A stretch of 64,000 nt of DNA from a bacterium. GTDB lineage: Bacteria > Electryoneota > RPQS01. Each line of letters starts with the position of its first letter. Within the stretch, counting starts at the first letter, position 1. The notes under the pieces were generated by a model. That model ran no database searches and was not told the DNA's origin. It was given only the letters and a program-made list of their open reading frames with translations. The translations under genes and the position numbers were made by a program. Below, piece by piece: positions 1-9,308 of this stretch. The DNA lies in contig JABWCQ010000008.1 in the NCBI GenBank assembly GCA_013360195.1, positions 85,327 to 149,326 of the forward strand, written 5' to 3'.

Positions 1-696
1 ATAGTCGGAGCTATCCGGATCACAGCGGGTGTAGTATTCGCTGATACCGAATCTGTCCCACGTTCGATTCTGGTACTGAGAAATTCCCTCGTTGTACTCT
101 CGACACCATTCCGGAATGCTGACTCCGTAATATGAACTTGATTCGAATCCGCCTTCCAGACCGTTCGCCCAGAGCACTCCAGTGGGATTTTTCCCACCCA
201 TTGCAATAGCAGCGCGGTCCTTGAGGGACATGCTCCAAATTCCTGCCTCTGTCCCGAATTTGCTGCGCCAGGCATCTGAAAGGCCGTCCACCAGAATGTT
301 TTCAGGGCAATGGGACGTTCCTGCAACGTTTGCACCTCCTGTAGAGGGCAGCGGATGCACGCCGTCACATTGAACACAGTATTCATTCGAGCCGTCCGGA
401 TTGCGCCAGCCGTTCCCCACTATGCCATGAGTTTTCGGATCACAGCCCGTCGCAATTGTTGCGTGTCCCGGACCTGTTTCCAAAACTCCATGGCGGTACC
501 GGCATTCCGTGAAAAACACCCCGTCGCTGTCCAACCGCTTGAAACCTCCGTCCGAGAACAGGTCCATGTTGTCCGCAATCAGAGTGATAGGCAGTTGATC
601 GATGACCACCACAACCGTTAACGGAGGAGCAGACTGTGCATAGACTCCGCATGCCAGCAATGCAAGGAGTGTGAGAATTGTGTTCAAGTGGTTCAT
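1..696 (-). CDS. PafA-like alkaline phosphatase, 3' end cut by window edge
   Basis: Predicted periplasmic phosphomonoesterase of the alkaline phosphatase superfamily. The frame stays open from an ATG at 696 to base 1 (232 codons), so the C-terminus is missing. Residues 1-20 are a signal peptide ending in VYA. A first metal-ligand Asp lies in VVVVIDQ (D33). The motif TGPGHATIATG (about residues 74-84) places a Thr at position 80, where PafA-type enzymes carry the nucleophile. DPKTHGIVGNGW follows, as in that family. A GGGAAGG Shine-Dalgarno sits 8 bases before the ATG. The PafA branch is distinguished from classical PhoA by its Thr nucleophile and the GPGHAT context. Substrate range (monoesters or diesters) cannot be judged because the rest of the active site is outside the window. 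Confidence 0.85.
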   Translation of the reverse strand, partial: MNHLNTILTLLALLACGVYAQSAPPLTVVVVIDQLPITLIADNMDLFSDGGFKRLDSDGVFFTECRYRHGVLETGPGHATIATGCDPKTHGIVGNGWRNPDGSNEYCVQCDGVHPLPSTGGANVAGTSHCPENILVDGLSDAWRSKFGTEAGIWSMSLKDRAAIAMGGKNPTGVLWANGLEGGFESSSYYGVSIPEWCREYNEGISQYQNRTWDRFGISEYYTRCDPDSSDY

Positions 697-769
697 TTTG
701 AATGCCTTCCCATCGTGTCATTCCCGATTGGACTCTCAAGTGTAACAAGGAATTCAGAAGAAGTCAAGC

Positions 770-802
770 AAAAAAAAAGAGCCGGAGATATCTCCGGCTC
801 TT
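770..802 (-). terminator. Rho-independent terminator after the subtilase gene
   Basis: A perfect 26-base inverted repeat (777-802, core GAGCCGGAGATATCTCCGGCTC region) is followed on the minus strand by a run of T (770-778). It lies 20 bases past the stop codon at 822 and would end the long minus-strand transcription unit. Confidence 0.85.
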
Positions 803-821
803 AAGCAGTCATCGGGTCTTG

Positions 822-3800
822 CTACTTCAACAGCAGCAACTTCTGCATTTGCGTGCCGAGTGCTGACTCAAGCCGCGCAAAATATACTCCGGTTGCCAGA
901 CCCGCGGCATTCCAGCTGAAGCTGTGATTGCCTGCCTGATACAGCCCTTGCGCGACCGTAGCAACTTCACGCCCTGTCACATCAAACACACGAAGACTCA
1001 GCTCCGCGCTTTGCGGCAGTGATACTTGAAGTGTCGTCGTCGGGTTGAACGGATTCGGATAGGCCGGAGCCATCGCATAAACCGTCGGAATGGTCGGAGC
1101 ATCGTCAGCGTCAAGCAGCGTGACGTATATTGTGTCGGTCGCGTCGCTCTCGCCGCCTTCGTACAGTGCAGTCAACCAATACGCGTGTCCCGCCTCGCCG
1201 CTCGGAATTCGAGTGCGATAGGACAACGCGGTTGTCGTGTCCAATTCAAACGAGTCGAGATGAACGATATAACTTTCCAGGTCGTCCAGTCCGCCTACAC
1301 TGGCCGGAACGTCCCAGGCAAGGAACAGTGAGTCGTTGGTTCGGGTGAACGTCAAATTCTGCGGCGGATCGAGACGATAAACCTCGGCATCAAGGTCTGT
1401 CGTCTGTCCGGTCTGAATCGTTCCGGCGACCGCTATCTGCTCATAGCCCGGAATCTGCACCCGCAGCGTGCGCGGGCCGGCAAAGACGTTGGTGAACGAG
1501 TAGTTTCCGTTCGCAGCAACCTGTGCCATCACGTTTCCAAGCCGGACACCGTTCGGCACAGCCGCGCCAAGCACGGGATGCGCTGTTATCGTGCCTGACA
1601 TGTTTCCGGTTGTGCGGGCAGAAGTTCGCGTAGAGAACAGAATCGTCGCGCCAGCCTCAATCGCGAAGGCGCTGTCGTTCAATGTCGTATTGTAAAGAAT
1701 TCGCAGACCGGCCAGTTCGCTCGGGCTTTCGATTCCGACGGTGCCGCTGTTCACGACGTCTATATTGCCGTAAACATACATGATTTCACAATCACCCGTC
1801 GGTGTCGGCCAAACTTCCTGATCAAAAATATGAATCTGTCCCGATATCCGGTTGTTTTCAGTGGCAGGCGGGAAGTACATGTTTTCGTACTCGATGATGA
1901 ACACGCCGTTAGCCGGGTCGTACTTCGTCATCACCTGCGAAGGTACCGGCGCAGTGCCGAACTCAAGCTGGTCCCAGAACAGCGCCAGCATGCCTGACGG
2001 GCCGGCCGGATGAGGGATGATGGTGTTGGCATTTCGTCGATCCGGATCTTCGCCTGCCGCAACCCAGCCGTTTTCGTTAATCGTGATTGAATCGAACCGC
2101 TGCCCGTAATAGACGAAGGTAAACGGCATCTCGACAAATACCGAGGCATCAAAGATATCCGGGAAGTCATGCACCGTTCCGCCCGTCATGTCCGCCCAAT
2201 TATAGGTCGGCGGCAGACCGTTATCATAGCGATCAAAGGCGCGGTATCCGTAACTGTCCGGTCCGACATTTTGCGAGCGGCGGGTGTTGAATCGGACCAA
2301 GACCTGATTCGTTTCGTCCGTGGTCACAGGGAAGGACGTATCCACCTGCATATCCTGAAATGTCACTTCAAACGAATACGTGTTCGAGCCGGGCAGCGTG
2401 TAGCTGAATTGACCGTCTTCGTCCGTGTTTACCGGACCGACCGGTATGCCCACCGGCTCGACGCGAGCGCCTTGAACCGGTATGTCATTGCCGATTAAAA
2501 CGGTTCCCTCAAGGATTCCGGCGGCAACCGGAGTAAGCTCGATATTGACCACGACCGTATCGGAATCCGCAACGGACATCGTCGTCGAGTATTCTGCAAA
2601 GCCGAATGCGCTAACCACAAACGGCAATGTTGAATCGGCGGGCAGCGAAATACGGTAATTCCCCTGTGAATCGGAAAATCTCACATAGTTGTCACCAGCC
2701 TGCACTCGCGCACCCGAAATCGGCGCGCCGGTTGCTCCGCTCGTGACCTGTCCAACCACCCAACCGCGGTCCGCCGATATCAGCAGCACCGCTTCATAAG
2801 CATCGACAAATCCGCGGCCGTTGTTATTGTCATCGCCGGTCGGCGCGTAGTCAATCGCAGTCTGCATCAACACGCCTTTGATTTCGCGCACGTCGGCGTT
2901 GGGGTTCGCTTCGCGCATCAGAGCCACGATACCCGCAACGTGCGGTCCTGCCATTGACGTCCCGCTCAGCTCGCCAAATTGATTTCCGGGGAAACTCGAA
3001 TACACGTTTTCACCCGGAGCAATCACTTCCGGTTTGATGGTCACGCCGTCGCAGTCGCTCGGTCCGCGACTGGAAAAGCTTGCCAGTTCATAGGGAGGGG
3101 TCAGGTCAGTCGCGATTGTCGCTCCAACCGAGAAAAAGGTCACTGAGTCAAGCGCGATATTAGCCGGACTGCGGTGGGACGCTTGTTGAGGTCCTTCATT
3201 GCCCGCAGAGAACGTCACAACTGTGCCCGCGGTTTCACACGCGATGATTGCCTCATTCCAATCGGTGAAGCAGTCAGGATAGCCCAAACCGCTGTAGACA
3301 CCCCACGAATTCTGTATCACGTCCGGTACATCTTCAATGGTTGAGGGGTCACCGTCCGGGTCCGCAAACCACTGGTAGCCTTGCAGCACGTCGCTGTCAA
3401 AGTCTCCGCCGAATCCGCCAATGGCATTCATCGCAATCCACTCGGCTGCGGGTGCGACTCCCACCGTGTCAAAAGTGGATGTCGCGCTGCCTGTACCGCA
3501 AATTGTTCCCATCACGTGAGTACCGTGGCTGTTGTTGTCCGTCGGAAAGTTCGTGCCGCCGTTCAGCACGTCCAGCCAGCACTCTTCGTGCGGCGCGTGC
3601 GTCCCGCGCCAGCGGCTGCCCAAAGCCACGTGATTCCCGTCCACACCGGTATCCATGTTCGCAACCAAGGTTCCTTCCCCGGTGTAGCCAAGTTCGTACC
3701 AGACTTCTGGCGCACGAATCGAGTTGACACCCGGAGTGCGGTCGTCCAGTGGCCGGCGTGGCGCGCGGTCGCTGTGCCGGACCGGCTCGATAAGCTCGAT

Positions 3801-4223
3801 TACCGGAATTGGTTCAACCCATTGAATTGAACCATGCTTTGCCAACTCCTGAAGTGTCGCAAGCTCGCCTTTGACTACCACACAGTTGACAATCCAATAG
3901 GCCGTGTAACCGTCAATCTTCCCGGCCAGCTTCAGCTCTTCCAAATCTGCAAGCAGCGGCGGCTGCGTTTCACGCGCGACTCGCTGAAGCTCTTCCACGA
4001 CAATCTGATGACGAAGCTGGCGAGTCGCCTTCATATTGCGTATGGCAATGTCCATTTCCCGCAAATCAACCCGCTCCCACAAGTGAAAAATCGCGTTCAC
4101 CCGTTCGGAAGACGCAAGTTTGCTCCATCTCTCTTCCAGCTCGGGAGAGATATCACCGGCCTGAACTTGAGTAACACCAAGCATCAGCACCAGCGCGGGA
4201 AGCAGCCACATCAATCGTTTCAT
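822..4223 (-). CDS. Secreted subtilisin-like serine protease with type IX-style sorting domain
   Basis: Extracellular S8-family endopeptidase of 1133 residues. The signal peptide is about residues 1-22 (MKRLMWLLPALVLMLGVTQV...). The inhibitor-like propeptide region is about 25-150. The catalytic triad is complete: D191 in ANMDTGVDG, H233 in NSHGTHVMG, S423 in LSGTSMAGPHVAG; the oxyanion Asn is N341 in SAGNEG. Downstream come two carboxypeptidase-regulatory-like repeats (about 490-650), a beta-sandwich module with an ENGW core also found in two other proteins here, another regulatory-like repeat, an FnIII-like domain, and a C-terminal sorting domain starting YPNPFNPTTTLQ and ending KLLLLK. The ATG at 4223 is preferred over an upstream TTG because it has a GAGGTG Shine-Dalgarno and starts the signal peptide directly. 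It is probably the last gene of the minus-strand unit, 48 bases after the TPR protein. Confidence 0.92.
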   Translation of the reverse strand: MKRLMWLLPALVLMLGVTQVQAGDISPELEERWSKLASSERVNAIFHLWERVDLREMDIAIRNMKATRQLRHQIVVEELQRVARETQPPLLADLEELKLAGKIDGYTAYWIVNCVVVKGELATLQELAKHGSIQWVEPIPVIELIEPVRHSDRAPRRPLDDRTPGVNSIRAPEVWYELGYTGEGTLVANMDTGVDGNHVALGSRWRGTHAPHEECWLDVLNGGTNFPTDNNSHGTHVMGTICGTGSATSTFDTVGVAPAAEWIAMNAIGGFGGDFDSDVLQGYQWFADPDGDPSTIEDVPDVIQNSWGVYSGLGYPDCFTDWNEAIIACETAGTVVTFSAGNEGPQQASHRSPANIALDSVTFFSVGATIATDLTPPYELASFSSRGPSDCDGVTIKPEVIAPGENVYSSFPGNQFGELSGTSMAGPHVAGIVALMREANPNADVREIKGVLMQTAIDYAPTGDDNNNGRGFVDAYEAVLLISADRGWVVGQVTSGATGAPISGARVQAGDNYVRFSDSQGNYRISLPADSTLPFVVSAFGFAEYSTTMSVADSDTVVVNIELTPVAAGILEGTVLIGNDIPVQGARVEPVGIPVGPVNTDEDGQFSYTLPGSNTYSFEVTFQDMQVDTSFPVTTDETNQVLVRFNTRRSQNVGPDSYGYRAFDRYDNGLPPTYNWADMTGGTVHDFPDIFDASVFVEMPFTFVYYGQRFDSITINENGWVAAGEDPDRRNANTIIPHPAGPSGMLALFWDQLEFGTAPVPSQVMTKYDPANGVFIIEYENMYFPPATENNRISGQIHIFDQEVWPTPTGDCEIMYVYGNIDVVNSGTVGIESPSELAGLRILYNTTLNDSAFAIEAGATILFSTRTSARTTGNMSGTITAHPVLGAAVPNGVRLGNVMAQVAANGNYSFTNVFAGPRTLRVQIPGYEQIAVAGTIQTGQTTDLDAEVYRLDPPQNLTFTRTNDSLFLAWDVPASVGGLDDLESYIVHLDSFELDTTTALSYRTRIPSGEAGHAYWLTALYEGGESDATDTIYVTLLDADDAPTIPTVYAMAPAYPNPFNPTTTLQVSLPQSAELSLRVFDVTGREVATVAQGLYQAGNHSFSWNAAGLATGVYFARLESALGTQMQKLLLLK

Positions 4224-4271
4224 GTTTAACACCTCAAGTAAGTTGTCCGTCAAAGACTCCAGCCCAAAAGG

Positions 4272-6698
4272 TTATTTGGTAGGTTTCGTTAGTCCGTTAC
4301 TCCACAGCGCAACCGTCGTCGCGTCCCAGAAATTGTCCACTTCAAACGACGATTCCTTCGGATTGTAGCGCCACGACGGTATCCCCGTGCGATGGCGGTC
4401 GCGCTTGCTGAGCAGGTGCCCGGCGATGGTTTGCACCAGCGCGTCATCCGGATATTGCTCCAGAGCTTCGATGGCGTCGTTCAAAGCCTGCTGATGGTCG
4501 CCCGCAAGCTCATGATACCAGGCCATGTGGGCGGCAACCCGCCCGTCCCCGGGCTTCAATAGTTCGGCCTCGTCAAACTGCCGCTTGGCTGCCTCCAATT
4601 GGCCGGCCAGCAACAGCATTCTGCCATACTCAAGCCGCAGCCCGGCCACGCCGCTGCGCCGCTTCAGGGCAACCTGATAGACTGAATCCGCCTTGGCGGT
4701 GTGTCCAGCCCAAAATAGCGCCTCGGCATAGCCACGAAGGGCCTCGTCGTCCGTCTCCTGTTCCGAGAGGACTATCGTATAATTTACGACAGCTTCAGCA
4801 AAATTGCCACAGATAACTTCCCAGTCGGCAACCTCGCGTGTAAGCTGGATGCGCTCAGATTTGGCCGTTTTGGCCAACCCAGCCTTGACCAAAGGCAGGA
4901 TTTCCTCAAACTTGCCGTCCGCGAACGCCTTGCTCCATGCCAGCCGCTGATAGGAGGCCGCCTTGTCCGGAAAGGCCGTCAAGAGGCGTTCGGCATACTC
5001 CACCGCGAGGCTGTCTTCGTCTGCGAGAGAGGCTAACCTCGAGATTGCCCGCAGGACGACTTCCGAATGAGGGTCGCGGGACTCCGCCTTCCGGGCAAAT
5101 TCCATTGCCGTTTCAAGCTTACCCAGCTCGACCTCATTGTCCGCCGCAGTTATCAAACCAACCGTGTAACAGGCCTCCACATTTGGTGCGGACATGTAGT
5201 ATTCAAGTAATTCGACAAATTTTGAATCCAATGCAAACAGCCGCTCCTTCGTGATTTCCCGGGTGTCGAATTCGTTTCTTCGCGGAGAAAAGTACGAGTT
5301 CATACCTTCAGCGAAATACTCCCAGACGCTCGACCCTTGATAGCGGCTCACAAAAATCTCCTCACCCGCCGCGTCCTTGGCGCTTGCTTCGCGGTAAAGG
5401 TCCTCAATCTTCTGCATATCCTCAGGCGGAAAAACTCCGTGAACCTGATGTGTCAGTTCATGCAAGACCGTGTTATACCGGTTATAGATCGAGCGCTCGA
5501 CATCTTCCACACCGGTCACAGTTGTGAACCCCCCGCACCCGCGCACGTCGTCCCACAACCGCGAATCATAGCTGATACGCTGATCGGCAATTGTTTCAAG
5601 CCCCGGCACTTCAGATAGCTTCTCGTGCAGCGGCTTGATGTAATGCAGGCTGCCGCTTGCAACCAGTACCGGAATGTACGCCTGCCACGGTTCAACGGAA
5701 ATGGCGACCTGCTTTCTATGACGTTCCGACAGCGATTCCCAGTTCATGATATACTTCTCTATCATCGGAATCTGCGGGAACGGCTTGCCGTCAAATGCTT
5801 CCTGATCCGCGTCGCGGTAAATATTCTCACGCAGGCGCATTTGCTCAAGGCACTTTGCCACGCCGTTATGCGCCCGGCCATATTCAGGCACAAGTTCGAG
5901 CGCCGCGAAGAAATGCTCCAGCGCCGACTCAAATTCCCCTTGCATCCATTCTTCTGATCCGTCAATCACGTAGTCACGCGCACATTTGTTCGATCCGTCA
6001 CACTTCAAATAGGGACTCGTGGACTCAAGCTCAGTGTAGTTCTTGCGCGCGTAGCCGTTCCCAAGATAGTAGTGCGCAAACTCATGGTATGAATTCCACT
6101 TCAGCACTTCTTCCAGCAAATCCATCGACTCGCTGGTTTCGCCAAGTCGCTGCTTGCACAGCGCAGCTTGAAAGATGATCTCGTCTGAAATCTGTTCCGG
6201 TGTCCAGGCACTGACCAATAAATCCAGGGCTTCCTGATACTTTTGCTTCTTCTGCAGGACCTTGGAAAGCCCGATCTTTCCAAGCCGCTGAAAAACCGGA
6301 TCGGGATTTGTAAGTGTTGCGCGGAAAAGCGAATCCGCCTTGTCAACTTCCAGAACCGCAAATGCCAGTTCCGCCTGTGCGAGTTCGCGCGGAGTGGCGA
6401 TCTTCTCCGACCATTGCTTCAATGCGGGCAAATTCTCCGTCAGCAGGTACCAGGCGACAATCGTCTCGTACTTTAATGGATCGCCGTCAAAGTCTAGCTC
6501 GTCCGGACCGGTATTCTCGATTGCGGATGTCTCCAAATGCCACAGCGCGGGGAAATAGCGCACAACACCGCTTGTCCATTCCGGCTGAGCAGGAACCGTG
6601 CGTGAGGCGAGCATCGTCGCTGCTCGTTCTGCCAACGATTCTTCCGCCCACACAATTGCCGGTACAGTCAGCAACACCAAGAGAACTTTACGCCACAT
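4272..6698 (-). CDS. Exported TPR protein with HExxH zinc-metalloprotease site
   Basis: An 808-residue exported protein. Signal peptide MWRKVLLVLLTVPAIVWA; the start at 6698 has a strong AAGGAGG site six bases upstream. Helical TPR-type repeats fill roughly residues 100-290 and 530-780. In the middle, near residues 405-460, is LHELTHQVHG, an HExxH zinc site, followed about 45 residues later by EYFAEGMNSYF, where a Glu could be the third zinc ligand as in gluzincins. This arrangement recalls peptidase-MA-like domains inside TPR proteins, but the exact family is not certain. The start overlaps the ABC ATPase stop by 11 bases, so it is translationally coupled to the transporter. It may process or bind the transported cargo; that is inference. 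Confidence 0.8.
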   Translation of the reverse strand: MWRKVLLVLLTVPAIVWAEESLAERAATMLASRTVPAQPEWTSGVVRYFPALWHLETSAIENTGPDELDFDGDPLKYETIVAWYLLTENLPALKQWSEKIATPRELAQAELAFAVLEVDKADSLFRATLTNPDPVFQRLGKIGLSKVLQKKQKYQEALDLLVSAWTPEQISDEIIFQAALCKQRLGETSESMDLLEEVLKWNSYHEFAHYYLGNGYARKNYTELESTSPYLKCDGSNKCARDYVIDGSEEWMQGEFESALEHFFAALELVPEYGRAHNGVAKCLEQMRLRENIYRDADQEAFDGKPFPQIPMIEKYIMNWESLSERHRKQVAISVEPWQAYIPVLVASGSLHYIKPLHEKLSEVPGLETIADQRISYDSRLWDDVRGCGGFTTVTGVEDVERSIYNRYNTVLHELTHQVHGVFPPEDMQKIEDLYREASAKDAAGEEIFVSRYQGSSVWEYFAEGMNSYFSPRRNEFDTREITKERLFALDSKFVELLEYYMSAPNVEACYTVGLITAADNEVELGKLETAMEFARKAESRDPHSEVVLRAISRLASLADEDSLAVEYAERLLTAFPDKAASYQRLAWSKAFADGKFEEILPLVKAGLAKTAKSERIQLTREVADWEVICGNFAEAVVNYTIVLSEQETDDEALRGYAEALFWAGHTAKADSVYQVALKRRSGVAGLRLEYGRMLLLAGQLEAAKRQFDEAELLKPGDGRVAAHMAWYHELAGDHQQALNDAIEALEQYPDDALVQTIAGHLLSKRDRHRTGIPSWRYNPKESSFEVDNFWDATTVALWSNGLTKPTK

Positions 6699-7380
6699 TT
6701 CTATCCTCCTTAATCCGTCCGTCTTCAACTGTTACAATCCGTTTGGCAATTCCCATTACTTTCGGATCGTGTGTCGAGAAAATAAATGTCGTTCCGTGAT
6801 TCCGATTCATCTCAAGCATCAACTCAAGCACTGCCATACCCGTATCATGGTCGAGGTTCGCCGTCGGCTCGTCAGCCAGCACAAGCTGAGGATTGGTTAT
6901 CAGAGCCCTTGCAACCGCGACGCGCTGCCGCTGTCCGCCTGAAAGTTCATCGGGACGGTGATGCGCATATTCAATCAATCCGACTTCCTCCACCAACTCT
7001 GCCACTCGCCGATCAAGCTCTGGCTTCGGAACTCGCTGCAACTCTAACGGCAGGCCGACATTTTCCATGACATTAAACACCGGAAGCAGGTTGAAACTCT
7101 GAAAAATAAACCCGATTCGATCCCGTCTGAGCAGCGTCGTCTCTCTGTCGTTCAATCTCGCTGTCTCGAATTGACCGAACATCCTTACCGTTCCCGATGT
7201 CGGCACATCCAGACAGCCGATCATGTTCAGCAGCGTGGTTTTCCCGCTTCCCGATGGCCCCACAATGCACAGAAACTCACCGGCGCCGACGTGCAAGTCC
7301 ACATCAACGAGCGCGTGGACGATGTGCGTTCCCAATGCATAGTCTTTGCAAATCTTCTCGGTTGTGATGATATCGGACAT
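6688..7380 (-). CDS. ABC transporter ATP-binding protein, LolD/MacB type
   Basis: A 230-residue cytoplasmic ATPase that would power the two FtsX-type permeases encoded upstream in the same unit. Walker A is GPSGSGKTTLL (residues 41-51), the signature is LSGGQRQRVAVARAL, Walker B is LVLADEPTANLD and the switch His is in FSTHD. Length and motif spacing match the LolD/MacB/FtsE class, which drives mechanotransmission or lipoprotein extraction rather than classical substrate import. The ATG at 7380 is four bases after the stop of the beta-barrel gene. All catalytic motifs are intact. The cargo is unknown. Confidence 0.93.
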   Translation of the reverse strand: MSDIITTEKICKDYALGTHIVHALVDVDLHVGAGEFLCIVGPSGSGKTTLLNMIGCLDVPTSGTVRMFGQFETARLNDRETTLLRRDRIGFIFQSFNLLPVFNVMENVGLPLELQRVPKPELDRRVAELVEEVGLIEYAHHRPDELSGGQRQRVAVARALITNPQLVLADEPTANLDHDTGMAVLELMLEMNRNHGTTFIFSTHDPKVMGIAKRIVTVEDGRIKEDRNVA

Positions 7381-7384
7381 CGTC

Positions 7385-8668
7385 TTAGAAGTGAATGATT
7401 ATCCGCAGGTCGGTCGAGTAGTGAGCAGGGAGGACGGCCCTCTCGCTTGTCGGCGGCCCGCTCACAAATGACAATCCCGCCGCAACATCCACGTCCGGAT
7501 AACCCAGGAATGTGACCAGCGGATAACCGTAAAGTGTCTGATCAACAGGATCGAATACGAAGTTGCCGCCAATTGTCCACAAGTCGCGCCAATTGTAAAC
7601 TCCGCTCGCCGCAAGGTACCACTGGTGCAGCTCCTGCATCGGTTTTGTCAGAAGCAGAATATTCGCATATTCAATTGGATTCCCCGGACGAGTTATCCAA
7701 TAGTACGGATCGGAGACATACCTAAGATTTACGAGATAGTCGGCATATTCGCTGCGATTCAATCCCCATCCTGTGTAATAGACTTCGGCATAAATAGAGG
7801 AGTTGCCCATCAATTTGCTTCCGCCCAACACCGCGCGTGGCTTCCACACTGTGCCCTGTTCCAAATCGAGATAGTGCCGTAAATTTGAATTTTCGCGCAG
7901 CAAGTAAGCGGCTTCGCCATAGACAACCAATGGCCCGCTGTCCCACGAAAACGCTCCGCCAATGTTTGTCTCGTCATCAAAATTGTGCAGCGCGGTCGCA
8001 TATAGATCCCACGTACCAACGAGCTTATAGAGACGTGCGCCGGCCATCCGGCTTGTGTTTTGCGGCACTGGTAACTCAATCTCGCTGTTGTCACGGTCGG
8101 GAGTGTACAGCAGGGATGCCGAAAACCACGGCAGCGTTGCATCCATTCGCGCCAGATAAACTCCCTCCAAGTACCTCGTCGGATCCAATGGGTTGGCAGT
8201 GCTCTGCAAATTATCTGTCGGTGTATAGGTCATTCCCGTCCCCCAGCGTGCGCGCTGCTTGCCCATCAGAAACGTCACTCGATCCGAGGGATTCATGAAT
8301 CCGTAACCCTGATCCAGAACCCAATCAAACTGCTCTGTCGAGTCCGGCTGGTGCGTAAACCGGAATCGAGGCTCGACGCGATAGCCCGCCCGCTTCTCGT
8401 GCGTCCCTCTCAAACTGACGCGCAGCTCGTGCAAATACCACTCGCGCCACTTGCCTGTTTCCGGCGGATAGAGCCACACATCTCCGCGATCCGGACCCGT
8501 GAAGACGGCGTTGTTCTCCAAACGGTACGTCGTTTTCGGCCCTGCCAACGCGGCAAACGCAAGCAGCAGGCTACTTGCCCAAACGAGTCGGATCGAACGT
8601 GGATTCAGGTACGTCTTCGCGCTCCTTGAGTGTGAGAATCTCGACGCGGGTGAACGCGCCTTCTTCAA
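7385..8668 (-). CDS. Outer-membrane beta-barrel protein of the ABC/LolA cluster
   Basis: A predicted outer-membrane beta-barrel, at most 427 residues. It has alternating amphipathic strands rich in Trp and Tyr, motifs such as WYLHELRVSLRGTHEKRAGY and ending in TDLRIIIHF, a terminal Phe as expected for barrels inserted by the BAM machine. A hydrophobic stretch (VWASSLLLAFAALAG) is the likely signal sequence. The start is uncertain: the frame has no ATG, and the most upstream candidate is a TTG at 8668, which overlaps the LolA-like gene by 98 bases. The real start may be a few codons further in. Because it lies between a LolA-like gene and the ABC ATPase, it probably acts as the outer-membrane end of that system (inference). 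No specific barrel family was recognised. Confidence 0.75.
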   Translation of the reverse strand: MKKARSPASRFSHSRSAKTYLNPRSIRLVWASSLLLAFAALAGPKTTYRLENNAVFTGPDRGDVWLYPPETGKWREWYLHELRVSLRGTHEKRAGYRVEPRFRFTHQPDSTEQFDWVLDQGYGFMNPSDRVTFLMGKQRARWGTGMTYTPTDNLQSTANPLDPTRYLEGVYLARMDATLPWFSASLLYTPDRDNSEIELPVPQNTSRMAGARLYKLVGTWDLYATALHNFDDETNIGGAFSWDSGPLVVYGEAAYLLRENSNLRHYLDLEQGTVWKPRAVLGGSKLMGNSSIYAEVYYTGWGLNRSEYADYLVNLRYVSDPYYWITRPGNPIEYANILLLTKPMQELHQWYLAASGVYNWRDLWTIGGNFVFDPVDQTLYGYPLVTFLGYPDVDVAAGLSFVSGPPTSERAVLPAHYSTDLRIIIHF

Positions 8669-9308
8669 GAAAATCGTGCATCGTCATGATTGTGGGTCGT
8701 TCTCGCCCTGCCAGGAAGCCGGTCTGATTGACGACTTCCTGTTTCAGCGCTTTGCCCGTCAAACCGTAAAATGTAATCGTGTCCGGTATCGCCGACGCGC
8801 TGTCAATTCCGCATTCCATTTTCGCATAGGCAACGCTTCTCGTCTTTGCCGTCAGCTCAACTCTGAAGTGAACCTTTCCTCCGCGTTCGGTTCGTGCAAG
8901 TATGCGTGCCAGATAATCGTCCGCGAGTGTTGAATTCATCACGTCTTCATTTGAAAAAACGCTGCCCATGAAACTTGCCTTGCGTGTGAGTTTCACCGGC
9001 CGCGACACATCCGGCACGAAGAACCACAGATTCTCGTCGTTCAATAGAACCTGCTTGTCACGTTCGCGCGGCGGATCCGTCACCGTCATCAGCGACTTGT
9101 CCTCACCAATCCCAACGATGTCATAACTATAGTAAAGCGGATCTCGCCCGGGCCGGTGAGTCTCCATCTTCATCGACATTTCATACGCCCCCGGAAAGCG
9201 AGCATCGTCCAATCGCTGCAGAAGCGCTTGAGCGACCGAATCAGACGCCTCCTGCCCCGAACACATGTGTGACAGAACAAGAATAAGAAATATGACCAGA
9301 CTTTTCAC
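8571..9308 (-). CDS. LolA-like periplasmic lipoprotein-sorting protein
   Basis: A 245-residue exported protein resembling the outer-membrane lipoprotein-sorting family (COG2834 / TP_0789-like fold). Signal peptide KSLVIFLILVLSHMCSGQ. Features such as YYSYDIVGIGEDKSLMTV, WFFVPDVSRPVKL, a DDYL motif and MTMHDF in the last third fit that family, whose half-barrel carries lipids or lipoproteins through the periplasm. The start is a GTG at 9306-9308 with AAAGGAG seven bases upstream, inside TAGTG, so it shares one base with the stop of the preceding permease. That coupling links it directly to the ABC transporter. Family assignment is by pattern only. Confidence 0.82.
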   Translation of the reverse strand: MKSLVIFLILVLSHMCSGQEASDSVAQALLQRLDDARFPGAYEMSMKMETHRPGRDPLYYSYDIVGIGEDKSLMTVTDPPRERDKQVLLNDENLWFFVPDVSRPVKLTRKASFMGSVFSNEDVMNSTLADDYLARILARTERGGKVHFRVELTAKTRSVAYAKMECGIDSASAIPDTITFYGLTGKALKQEVVNQTGFLAGRERPTIMTMHDFLEEGAFTRVEILTLKEREDVPESTFDPTRLGK

